The notes beneath the pieces were generated by a model, which did no database searches, was not told the DNA's origin, and was given only the letters and a program-made list of their open reading frames with translations. Below are positions 6,228-14,186 of a stretch of 17,987 nt of DNA, in pieces; position 1 is the first letter of the stretch, and each line of letters starts with the position of its first letter. The position numbers and the translations under genes were made by a program. Origin of the DNA: Alphaproteobacteria bacterium (GTDB taxonomy: Bacteria > Pseudomonadota > Alphaproteobacteria > Paracaedibacterales > CAIOTO01); contig JANRCF010000022.1 in the NCBI GenBank assembly GCA_030727085.1, forward strand, positions 1-17,987. Direction: 5' to 3'.

Positions 6228-7316
6228 ATGTTATATAATTTTCTCTACAGCTACGTAGAATCACTCAGCGCTCTCAATCTACTTCGTTACATTACGTTTC
6301 GTGCGGGCGCAGCTCTACTCACAGCTCTTATCATCAGCTTTATTATGGGTGACCCACTGATCAAGTGGCTTAAGAAAAAGCAAGTTGAAGGGCAACCCAT
6401 CCGCGACAACGGCCCAGAATCGCACCTTTTAACAAAAAAGGGCACACCTACTATGGGCGGGGTTCTCATTTTATTCTCCTTAACTCTTAGCACGTTGCTG
6501 TGGGCAGATCTCAGTAATCATTACATATGGGTACTTCTTTTTGTCACTCTTTCCTACGGCATGCTTGGCGCTTATGATGATTTTTTAAAATTAACAAAGC
6601 GCACGCACCATGGCTTATCGGGAAGATTAAAACTTCTCTTTCAAAGCCTGATCGGTGGTTTTGCCGTTTTGTATCTGGCCGATGCAGTCCCCCATGATTT
6701 AAGCCATGCCTTAGTATTTCCATTTGCAAAAGATTTTTTCATAAACCTTGGTTGGTTTTACATTCCATGGGCAATTTTTGTTGTCGTTGGCGCATCTAAT
6801 GCCGTTAACTTGACGGACGGCCTTGATGGGCTTGCCATTGGCCCTATAATTATTGCGTCCGCTACGTTTTTGATTATTAGCTACTTAGTTGGAAACATTG
6901 TTTTTGCCAATTATTTACAAATTCATTATGTCGCACACGCAGGTGAATTATGTGTATTTTTAAGCTCATTAATTGGTGCTGGGCTTGGTTTTTTGTGGTT
7001 TAATGCACCGCCTGCACGTGTGTTTATGGGCGATACTGGCTCACTTGCTGTTGGCGGCGCGCTTGGTTGCATTGGCGTTCTGACAAAACATGAATTCGTA
7101 CTGGCCATCGTTGGCGGTCTTTTTGTATTGGAAGCCGTATCCGTTATCCTGCAAGTGGGTTATTTCAAACTCACACGTAAACGCATATTCTTAATGGCGC
7201 CGATTCACCACCATTTTGAAAAAAAGGGCTGGGCAGAGGCCACCATCGTAATTCGCTTTTGGATTATCGCAGCTATTTTGGCGTTGATTGGATTGTCGAC
7301 GCTAAAGATTCGGTAG
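6228..7316 (+). CDS. mraY: Phospho-N-acetylmuramoyl-pentapeptide transferase MraY
   Basis: MraY moves phospho-MurNAc-pentapeptide from UDP onto undecaprenyl phosphate, giving lipid I, the first membrane step of peptidoglycan synthesis. The protein has 362 residues, the usual length, with about ten membrane helices. Active-site features are all present: KGTPTMGG (71-78), the Asp pair in GAYDDFLK (D117, D118), NLTDGLDGLA (194-203), the MGDTGS loop (267-272) and the APIHHHF histidine motif (H327-H329). It therefore looks fully active and implies that the cell makes peptidoglycan. The start is ATG at 6228, with only a weak ribosome-binding site. In most bacteria mraY lies among murE/murF/murD/ftsW; here its neighbours are a transporter and an exported protein, so it has left that cluster. 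Its end overlaps the convergent gene by 44 bases. Confidence 0.98.
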   Translation: MLYNFLYSYVESLSALNLLRYITFRAGAALLTALIISFIMGDPLIKWLKKKQVEGQPIRDNGPESHLLTKKGTPTMGGVLILFSLTLSTLLWADLSNHYIWVLLFVTLSYGMLGAYDDFLKLTKRTHHGLSGRLKLLFQSLIGGFAVLYLADAVPHDLSHALVFPFAKDFFINLGWFYIPWAIFVVVGASNAVNLTDGLDGLAIGPIIIASATFLIISYLVGNIVFANYLQIHYVAHAGELCVFLSSLIGAGLGFLWFNAPPARVFMGDTGSLAVGGALGCIGVLTKHEFVLAIVGGLFVLEAVSVILQVGYFKLTRKRIFLMAPIHHHFEKKGWAEATIVIRFWIIAAILALIGLSTLKIR

Positions 7317-8439
7317 AACTTGAGTAGCCACCAGCTCTTTGCAAAGCGTCTTCTATTGGATGAGCCCCCCCTCGACAATACACTTCCACAACTGAATGCG
7401 TTGCAGTATTTAATTCCAGTGAGGTTTTCCTAAAAAAATTGCTTAAAATTTTGCTTAGTGGAGAATTTCCCAAATAAACATCATCAAAGATGCTATCAAC
7501 AGCTTGATTTCGCACGAATAATAAGGCATTTCCACCGCCTTTTATAAAATGACGAATATAATCATTTGCGAATTTTCTTGGCCAACTAAACACTAAAACT
7601 GTATTCACCCAATCCGCACCATAAAAAACATCATCAACAATAGCGGAGTAATTTGCTTGAGTTTTCTGTTGATATATTTTTACAGGCATAAAAAAAGTAT
7701 TTTCTATTTTCCTTCTTTCCACATCCGAATAATCACGTACCTTTATTGTTTTTTCTTGATCCAAGGCAGGGTCTTTTTTCATTCTCATAGAAAGTATTGT
7801 ATGCATAAAATCACCATGCACTCTATGATCTTGCACATCCATGGACATTATTTTTATACCCACAGCATCGAGTAAAGATTCAAAAAATGCGCCTCCTACA
7901 CCAATGCCTAACGCTTTTAATTTGCTTTCGTGCGGCAAATTTTCTTGAATCTCTGCAAGATGATGAAGCATTAAAAGCGTACTCATAGAAATACCACCAA
8001 ACCACCCTGGGGAGACGTAAGGCCCTTCACTTCTATTGCCCACATAAGAATTTATTTGATAATAAGAAACAAGTTTTCCAAACAAAGTATCAATGCGCGG
8101 ATGCAATGAGAAACTCAGTGCGCAAACATCTGTGTAAAATCGATTAATATCAATAGAGGCATAAAGCTCAATTACATTTTTAATCTGTGGTGAGTCAATT
8201 TCTTGACGAGATATGGAAGAGTCAACATAGTACCATGGATTGTGAGGGCTAACGTTTAGTCTGTGTGGCATTTCTTCTGGACAAATTACAGTGCCGGCAG
8301 GAAATTCACTTAACATTACAGGGCTTGAATCATATATAGATGCCAAAAGTTTTTCAGAAGTTTCTGGATTACTTTTTGAAGCACTAAATACTGGAATTAT
8401 AGTAAAAAACATTAATAAAGCAACCGCATTTATTCTCAT
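7273..8439 (-). CDS. Exported protein of unknown family with a methyltransferase-like core
   Basis: I do not recognise a named family. The 388-residue product starts with a clear Sec signal peptide: a short basic N-terminus, a hydrophobic stretch (AVALLMFFTIIPVF) and a likely cut after Ala20. The mature part has a segment shaped like motif I of class I SAM-dependent methyltransferases, KALGIGVGGAFFESLLDAVG (175-194), followed by IKIMSMD ending in Asp201, where the ribose-binding acid usually sits. Later come NTVLVFSWPRKF (279-290), like a strand-4 catalytic motif, and GGGNALLFVRN (301-311), like strand 5. A methyltransferase or degenerate Rossmann fold is inferred. There are four cysteines (C53, C106, C355 among them). 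The start is the ATG at 8439. The 3' end overlaps mraY by 44 bases in the opposite direction. The gene is AT-rich. A secreted enzyme acting on a host is possible but unproven. Confidence 0.7.
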   Translation of the reverse strand: MRINAVALLMFFTIIPVFSASKSNPETSEKLLASIYDSSPVMLSEFPAGTVICPEEMPHRLNVSPHNPWYYVDSSISRQEIDSPQIKNVIELYASIDINRFYTDVCALSFSLHPRIDTLFGKLVSYYQINSYVGNRSEGPYVSPGWFGGISMSTLLMLHHLAEIQENLPHESKLKALGIGVGGAFFESLLDAVGIKIMSMDVQDHRVHGDFMHTILSMRMKKDPALDQEKTIKVRDYSDVERRKIENTFFMPVKIYQQKTQANYSAIVDDVFYGADWVNTVLVFSWPRKFANDYIRHFIKGGGNALLFVRNQAVDSIFDDVYLGNSPLSKILSNFFRKTSLELNTATHSVVEVYCRGGAHPIEDALQRAGGYSSSTESLASTIQSTPK

Positions 8440-8520
8440 AAAAAATATTCTTCTATTATAATTTATGCAAAAAATTTACAATAAAAGAATTAACAAGTCA
8501 AACAATAAAAAACACTATTC

Positions 8521-8550
8521 TTGAAGAACGATCGCTTCATATGTTATTCT
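8521..8550 (+). promoter_or_regulatory. Possible promoter of the metN-metI operon
   Basis: TTGAAG at 8521-8526 and TATTCT at 8545-8550 are 18 bases apart and end about 28 bases before the metN ATG. A CGATCG palindrome flanked by GAAG and CTTC lies between the two boxes (8523-8538) and might be an operator. I saw no SAM riboswitch. Confidence 0.35.
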
Positions 8551-8578
8551 ATGAGTTGAATGTAAAAAATACAAAGTT

Positions 8579-9619
8579 ATGTCTCCTTTATCTATTATTA
8601 TCACACATCTTTATAAGAGCGTCCCTAAGGAGGGTGCTTCGCGCATAATCCTGCAGGATATTTCGCTTAGCATATATCCATCATCAATCACGGCCTTAAT
8701 TGGTCGTAGCGGCGCTGGGAAAAGCACGCTTCTTCGATGTCTCAACGGCCTTGATACAATTGATTCTGGACAAATTTCAATTACACCTAAAAGTGAAACA
8801 CAGCAGCGATTAGACATTGCAATGATCTTTCAAGCGTATACATTGCTTAGTCGAAAGACTGTGCTGCAAAATGTATGTTTGCCGATTACTCTTCAAGGCG
8901 CAGCACTTACCGAAGCACACACGCAAAAAGCACAGCAACTGTTGGCAGAAGTAGGTCTGTCCGATAAAGCAGGCAGTTATCCATCAGAACTTAGCGGCGG
9001 TCAACGTCAACGCGTTGCCATCGCACGTGCACTAATGCTTGATCCTGGGCTTTTGCTATGTGATGAATTGACCTCTGCCCTGGACCCAAAAACAACCGTC
9101 GAAATTCTGGCGCTGCTAAAACGCGTAAACAAAGATCATGGCGTCACAATCGTTTTAGTGACACACGATATGGATGTCGTAAAAGAAGTTGCGGATACCG
9201 TGTGCGTGATGGATCAAGGATGCATTGTCGAGCAAGGGTCAGTCATTGATGTATTGATGAAACCAAAGCACCCAATTACACGTCAATTGATTGATGCAAC
9301 CACTGGTGGCGCGCTACCTGGGTTTATATCGGACCGCATTCAAACCAACAAAATGCCTAATGCTGATATTGTCCTTAAATTGATTTTCACTGAAGAATCG
9401 TCGACAAAACCCATCATTGCAGCCGTTGCAACCACATTTAACGTATGCTTTAGCATTATTGCAGGTTCGCTAGACAATCTATCCGACCAACAAACAAATC
9501 ATATGTTTGGACATTTATGGGTTTCATGTACACCAAACGATAAGCTAGATGCTGCAATTCATTACATGACTGACCATGGTGTCGGTGTTGAAACATTAGG
9601 GTATATCATATGGGAGTAA
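8579..9619 (+). CDS. metN: Methionine ABC importer ATP-binding subunit MetN
   Basis: MetN is the cytoplasmic ATPase that powers the MetNI methionine importer. All ABC motifs are visible: Walker A GRSGAGKST (42-50), Q-loop FQAYTLL (Q85), signature LSGGQRQR (138-145), Walker B LLLCDE (158-163), D-loop SALD and H-loop His196. Residues from about 260 to 346 form an extra C-terminal domain of the NIL type, which binds methionine and inhibits transport when the cell has enough; this separates MetN from other ABC ATPases. The length of 346 residues is normal. The start ATG at 8579 matches the family start. The last 10 bases overlap metI, so the two subunits are translationally coupled. The usual third gene, metQ for the binding lipoprotein, is not next to them. 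Confidence 0.93.
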   Translation: MSPLSIIITHLYKSVPKEGASRIILQDISLSIYPSSITALIGRSGAGKSTLLRCLNGLDTIDSGQISITPKSETQQRLDIAMIFQAYTLLSRKTVLQNVCLPITLQGAALTEAHTQKAQQLLAEVGLSDKAGSYPSELSGGQRQRVAIARALMLDPGLLLCDELTSALDPKTTVEILALLKRVNKDHGVTIVLVTHDMDVVKEVADTVCVMDQGCIVEQGSVIDVLMKPKHPITRQLIDATTGGALPGFISDRIQTNKMPNADIVLKLIFTEESSTKPIIAAVATTFNVCFSIIAGSLDNLSDQQTNHMFGHLWVSCTPNDKLDAAIHYMTDHGVGVETLGYIIWE

Positions 9620-10299
9620 ACACTATTTACACAAACATAACCGACATCCTTTTAGGCGCAAAAGGTGCACTGCTTTGGCATGGGCTCAATGAAACACTAT
9701 TCATGGTTGCCGTTTCAACAGTACTTGGCATCGCCATCGGCTTACCGCTTGGCATGATCCTATTCGCATGCAGTCCAAAGGGAATACGCCCAAACCGCCC
9801 TTTATTCGAAGGTCTCAGCTTTTTCATCAACTCGGCCCGATCAATTCCCTATATCATATTAACGGTATTACTCATCCCCCTTACGCGCATGTGCATTGGG
9901 ACATCCATCGGCACTATGGCAGCGATTTTCCCATTAACACTTGCCGCTATTTTATTAATTGCCCGCGCGTCTGAAGAAGCTTTTTTAAACCTACCTCGCA
10001 CATTTACCGAAATTGGCACCAGCATGGGCGCAACACCATTACGAATTTTCTTAAGTATTTTATTACCCGAAGCCCTGCCCGGCCTCGTTGTTCAACTAAC
10101 CACCATCATCATTAACCTGGTTGGTTTTTCAGCCATGGCTGGCACAGTTGGCGGCGGCGGTTTAGGTGACCTTGCCGTCAGATATGGCTATCAACGCTAT
10201 GATACAACGCTTATGATCGCGATCGTAGTTGTGTTGATTGCGCTTGTGCAAATCGTTCAGAGCATTGGCAATGGCGTTGCACGGCAGATTCGGAAGTAA
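9610..10299 (+). CDS. metI: Methionine ABC importer permease MetI
   Basis: MetI is the membrane subunit of the methionine importer. The 229-residue protein has five or so hydrophobic helices and the features of this permease family: NETLFMVAVSTVLGIAIGLPLG (27-48), FINSARSIPYIILTV (72-86), and the cytoplasmic EAA loop EIGTSMGATPLRIFLSILLPEALPGL, which docks on MetN. The C-terminal part GTVGGGGLGDLAVRYGYQRY is highly typical of MetI. Its ATG lies within the end of metN, giving a 10-base overlap. After its stop comes an unrelated exported-protein gene, so the operon is just metN-metI. The binding protein MetQ must come from elsewhere in the genome, or the importer works differently. A weak AT-rich hairpin (10342-10360) followed by TTTT may end the transcript. 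Confidence 0.93.
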   Translation: MGVNTIYTNITDILLGAKGALLWHGLNETLFMVAVSTVLGIAIGLPLGMILFACSPKGIRPNRPLFEGLSFFINSARSIPYIILTVLLIPLTRMCIGTSIGTMAAIFPLTLAAILLIARASEEAFLNLPRTFTEIGTSMGATPLRIFLSILLPEALPGLVVQLTTIIINLVGFSAMAGTVGGGGLGDLAVRYGYQRYDTTLMIAIVVVLIALVQIVQSIGNGVARQIRK

Positions 10300-10368
10300 T
10301 CTCGTCGTAATTAAACTTGCCCTAAGCTGCAAATATTAATCCATGAATTTTAAAATCATGTTTTCTAC

Positions 10369-10404
10369 TTGTAATTCTCATTACAAATGATTATATGAAT
10401 TACA
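10369..10404 (+). promoter_or_regulatory. Competing hairpins in the leader of the 503-residue gene
   Basis: TTGTAAT (10369-10375) can pair with ATTACAA (10380-10386) around a four-base loop. The overlapping TGTAATTC (10370-10377) can pair instead with GAATTACA (10397-10404), which ends one base before the ATG. The two hairpins exclude each other. They could be a simple attenuator or a pair of protein sites; function is inferred only. Confidence 0.35.
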
Positions 10405-10405
10405 G

Positions 10406-11917
10406 ATGAACTTTTATTATCGGGAAAAACAATTGAAACGTTATTTTAAATCATACATCAAATCCCTTTCTTTTATTTTCCTTTCAGTGAATCTTGCTTT
10501 TGCCAGCAACGCTGTTGATGCAATTATTGAGCATCACACACAACGTCGAATACTCGAAAATAAAAATATTGATGTAAATAAAAGTTCAATTAAACAAGAA
10601 TCAGACGCGATCACTGGTATTTTAACGACCACAACAGTCGATACAAAAAGGCACGCCTCTGATCAAGAGAAATTTCATATTTTAAGAGCTGTGGTGGGAG
10701 AGCGCATAGCTGCACGTCTAACAGAGATAAAAACTACAGGTAGCTTTAGCGCAAAAAGTGATTCTAACCCTTACAGTGCGATTTTAAAGAATCTAACTTC
10801 ATGCAATACAGATTTGCGAAATCACTATCGTGTTTTGGAGTTGACATATAATTTAGGTGATTCTTTTGCAACAAGCACATCCCCTAACGTAACAATTAAA
10901 AACATGACAGAAGAACTATTATTCTTAACAGGAACGGATTATTGCTTTTTTGGATGTTTAATAGAATCGGTTTTCTGGGAGCATCATCTTGTAACTTGCG
11001 ATCAAGTTACTCAAAACATTTTCGAGCTTTTCCCGCAATTTGAACAAAGAAATAAATCATGGCTTGGAGCAACAATTTTGGCATCTGTTGCTGAAATTAA
11101 AGACCATCCCCTGAGTAAATTTGCAAGCATTTTCTCACATTCAAATGACCCGCAAGAAATACTAGAATCCCTTAATTCAATCTGGGGTCAAAAGTATTCA
11201 CCATATCAATTTTCTGCTGCAAAATTTTTGGTTTTATATGCGCACCCGTCATTTTGGTCAACTGGCATAAAAGTTTTAAGTAATATTGACCAATATATAA
11301 TTGGTAGTCCTGATCATGTGAATTTAAAGATGTTAAGAGACCCAGCTTCTTTAAGAAAGGATTTAAGAGATACTCTGGAAAAAATAAAAAAAACAGAAGA
11401 TTTAATAAGTATTGCTGAAAAAGAAATGAAAATGTATGAAGAAAATAAAGGATTAGATGAAGAAGAACAAACAAAACGTATTAATTTGTCTATAGAAAAT
11501 TTAACTCAAGAATTTGAAGTCAAAAATCAATTAGATTTAAAAATCCAACTCCTTATTAGCCTTTTGCCTAATTTTCCATTATCGCATCCACAACAATTAT
11601 CTGCACATGATTTCTTATATATAGAACAGTGGGATAGATTAATAGCTATTAGTGAATTGGATGCCAAGCTATTAGAAAATGAAATTAATTTGGCAAAAAA
11701 TATAATGGCTCAAAATAATGCGTCTACACAGACTCAAGTCACAACAAAAGGCCTCTTGAATAAATTTTTAAGCTCAAAGGAAGTAAGCTCACGATTTGAT
11801 GAGATAAAATTTAAACTTTTGCAATATCTTATGCATACCCCCATTTCAATTACCTATATTGAATTACTTGATTCCGTTACAAATATTGATGAAGCGGTGC
11901 AAACTGCAGTAGCCTAA
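10406..11917 (+). CDS. Exported coiled-coil protein of unknown family
   Basis: I do not recognise this 503-residue protein. It begins with a Sec signal peptide, with basic residues up to position 19, the hydrophobic stretch SFIFLSVNLAFA and a likely cut after Ala33. The mature protein is mostly helical and polar. Residues of about 316-385 are rich in Lys and Glu with heptad-like spacing and should form a coiled coil. Four cysteines (133, 180, 184, 198) could make disulfides outside the cytoplasm. No catalytic motif or membrane anchor is visible. The ATG at 10406 lacks a good ribosome-binding site; a TTG at 10433 follows GGGA and would give a more standard signal peptide. The gene is more AT-rich than the flagellar genes beside it, which may mean transfer or loose selection. 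Its stop overlaps the flhA stop by 4 bases, tail to tail. A surface or secreted role is a guess. Confidence 0.7.
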   Translation: MNFYYREKQLKRYFKSYIKSLSFIFLSVNLAFASNAVDAIIEHHTQRRILENKNIDVNKSSIKQESDAITGILTTTTVDTKRHASDQEKFHILRAVVGERIAARLTEIKTTGSFSAKSDSNPYSAILKNLTSCNTDLRNHYRVLELTYNLGDSFATSTSPNVTIKNMTEELLFLTGTDYCFFGCLIESVFWEHHLVTCDQVTQNIFELFPQFEQRNKSWLGATILASVAEIKDHPLSKFASIFSHSNDPQEILESLNSIWGQKYSPYQFSAAKFLVLYAHPSFWSTGIKVLSNIDQYIIGSPDHVNLKMLRDPASLRKDLRDTLEKIKKTEDLISIAEKEMKMYEENKGLDEEEQTKRINLSIENLTQEFEVKNQLDLKIQLLISLLPNFPLSHPQQLSAHDFLYIEQWDRLIAISELDAKLLENEINLAKNIMAQNNASTQTQVTTKGLLNKFLSSKEVSSRFDEIKFKLLQYLMHTPISITYIELLDSVTNIDEAVQTAVA

Positions 11918-14046
11918 ACCTGTCCCAAATTCCTGATCTTAATCTTGGGGTGCACTTCTGCTTGTGAAATAATAATCGTAGATGGTCGTGCGCGGTCTAA
12001 AATACTGCGCACAAAGGGCCGCACCGATGCACTTGTCACCAGCACCGGCGTTTCGCCCATCATCGCCACACGGTCATACCCCTGGCGCACTTTACCAATA
12101 AAGTCTTGAATCATAGATGGCGGCATCGCAAGCTGCCTATTTTCATAATCACCAATTAGATTTTCGGTAAAGTTTTGCTCCCACAATGGCGACAAAGTAA
12201 AGATTGTCAGCTGCCCATTCTGATCAGCATTCGCGAAGCTAATTTGACGCATCAACCTTAACCTGACATGCTCAGTGATCATTGTCATATTACGGGTCAT
12301 CGAACTGCCTTCCGCAACACCTTCAAGAATCGTATTCAAATCCCGAATGGAAACGCGTTCACCAATCAGATTTTGCAAGACACGCTGTATACCACCAACC
12401 GTAATTTGACCAGGCACAATATCATTCAATAATTTTTTGTAACCTTCGCTTAAGTTTTCCAAAATATGCTGTGTATCCGCGTACGAGAATAATTCAGTGA
12501 TATTATCTTTTGCAATTTCTGATAAATGCGTCGTTAGAACGGTCGGCGCCTCAACTAATGTATACCCCAATTGCTCAGCCTGCGTGCGCTTATCTTCGGT
12601 AATCCACATCGCTTTAAGCCCAAAGCTTGGCTCGGTCGTTTCTTCGCCTGACAACGTAATAGGATTGCCGCGGGGATCCATAACCAAAATCTGATTGCAG
12701 CGCAGATCACCACGACCTGCTTCCATTTCTTTAATGCGAATAATGTACGAATTTGACGGCAGCTGCATATTATCCTGCAAACGAATAGACGGCAAAATAA
12801 TCCCCATATCATTTGCCAATGTTTGACGTAGTATTTTAATTTGATCCGTCAGGCGATTACCTTTTTCTTGATTAACAAGCGATAACAATCCAAGACCAAG
12901 TTCAATGCGAATCGTATCAATAGCAGGTGCTCTTGTTAGTGTTTCGGCCGCCTTTGCTGTTAATTTATCACTCACGATGCGCTCTTCATTTTCGCGGTCA
13001 TCAGCGATCTTTTTATTAATTTTTTCTTGCTGCTCTTTATAGGTGAACCAGCTGCCTGCACCAGCAAGCGACGCAATCGTTAAGAATGGAAACATAGGAA
13101 TACCAGGCAAAAGGGCCATCGATCCAGCTAAGAAAGCACTCATACCAAGCGCTGATGGATAAGCGCTCAACTGCCCAAACAAAGCTTTATCCGTTGTGCC
13201 TTCAACCCCACCTTTAGATACCAAAAGACCCGCCGCCGTCGACACAATAAGCGCTGGGACTTGTGTCACCAAACCATCACCAATAGTCAACAATGTGTAG
13301 GTTCGTGTTGCATCTATGAATTCCATATTATTTTGCACCATACCGATAATGACGCCACCAATAATATTAATGAACGTAATCAAAAGACCTGCAATTGCGT
13401 CACCGCGCACAAACTTAGCCGCACCATCCATGGATCCATAAAAATTACTTTCACTTTCAAGTTCTTTACGGCGCGCCTTGGCTTCCGACTCATTGATCAA
13501 TCCAGCTGAAAGATCCGCATCAATCGCCATCTGCTTACCTGGCATTGCATCCAAACTAAAACGCGCAGAAACTTCAGCGATACGGCCAGAACCTTTTGTG
13601 ATAACCACAAAGTTAACGATAATCAAAATCGCAAATACGATAAACCCAATAACAAAATTACCGCCCATAGCAAACTCACCAAAGGCAGCAATAACTTTCC
13701 CTGCAGCATGACTCCCTTCGTGACCATGTGAAAGAATCAACCGCGTCGACGCCACATTCAGCGCGAGACGAATCATGGTAGATACCAAAAGAACCGTTGG
13801 GAACGAGCTAAATTCAAGTGGCTTTACAATAAAAAGGGATGTCATAAGGATGAGTACAGAAAGTGTAATTGAAACAGAAAAGCATAAATCCAACAAAACA
13901 CTTGGCATTGGCATGACCAAGATGACCATAATAAGGATAATACCAAAGGCAAATGCAATATCCGTATTTCGCGTTAGAATGCCTAAATTAAACGACCCAA
14001 ACGAATTTACACCACCTCCTGCTTTTGCTTCAATTATATCTGCCAT
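11914..14046 (-). CDS. flhA: Flagellar export protein FlhA
   Basis: FlhA is the large core subunit of the flagellar type III export gate. It forms a ring in the membrane and docks export chaperones through its cytoplasmic domain. The 710-residue protein has eight or so membrane helices (about 28-335), with the FHIPEP-family signature at 155-178: GRIAEVSARFSLDAMPGKQ then MAIDADL. The conserved charged loop GSMDGAAKFVRGDAIAG (204-220) is present. A linker follows at about 336-370 and then the soluble C-terminal domain to 710, all at normal length. The start ATG has an AAAGG site upstream. It follows flbD on the same strand after a 140-base gap holding a palindromic repeat, so it may share the operon or have its own promoter; I saw no sigma-54 site in that gap. 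Confidence 0.97.
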   Translation of the reverse strand: MADIIEAKAGGGVNSFGSFNLGILTRNTDIAFAFGIILIMVILVMPMPSVLLDLCFSVSITLSVLILMTSLFIVKPLEFSSFPTVLLVSTMIRLALNVASTRLILSHGHEGSHAAGKVIAAFGEFAMGGNFVIGFIVFAILIIVNFVVITKGSGRIAEVSARFSLDAMPGKQMAIDADLSAGLINESEAKARRKELESESNFYGSMDGAAKFVRGDAIAGLLITFINIIGGVIIGMVQNNMEFIDATRTYTLLTIGDGLVTQVPALIVSTAAGLLVSKGGVEGTTDKALFGQLSAYPSALGMSAFLAGSMALLPGIPMFPFLTIASLAGAGSWFTYKEQQEKINKKIADDRENEERIVSDKLTAKAAETLTRAPAIDTIRIELGLGLLSLVNQEKGNRLTDQIKILRQTLANDMGIILPSIRLQDNMQLPSNSYIIRIKEMEAGRGDLRCNQILVMDPRGNPITLSGEETTEPSFGLKAMWITEDKRTQAEQLGYTLVEAPTVLTTHLSEIAKDNITELFSYADTQHILENLSEGYKKLLNDIVPGQITVGGIQRVLQNLIGERVSIRDLNTILEGVAEGSSMTRNMTMITEHVRLRLMRQISFANADQNGQLTIFTLSPLWEQNFTENLIGDYENRQLAMPPSMIQDFIGKVRQGYDRVAMMGETPVLVTSASVRPFVRSILDRARPSTIIISQAEVHPKIKIRNLGQV

Positions 14047-14124
14047 ATTATGCCTTTATATGTTTTATTGGCCAGTTTAGTACATTCAAACCTTAGTTTT
14101 TCTCGTTACCCTTACTCTACTTTT

Positions 14125-14157
14125 TTGTCATTTTCGGCCTTGACCCAAGGATGACAA
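14125..14157 (+). repeat. Palindromic intergenic repeat, copy 3, between flbD and flhA
   Basis: TTGTCAT (14125-14131) pairs with ATGACAA (14151-14157), and inside it CCTTG pairs with CAAGG (14138-14150). The core TTCGGCCTTGACCCAAGGAT matches copy 1 at about 19 of 25 positions. There is no T run on the minus strand, so it is not a standard terminator for flbD. Confidence 0.65.
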
Positions 14158-14186
14158 ATAGACGATTAAGAATGACAAGTCCCCCA

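Noticed and set aside
8440..8578. SAM riboswitch upstream of metN
   Set aside because: No conserved SAM-I or SAM-II core or pseudoknot could be seen; only a promoter-like pair and a short palindrome are present.
14047..14186. Sigma-54 promoter for flhA in the gap after flbD
   Set aside because: TGGCC occurs on the minus strand, but no GC doublet is found at the needed distance.
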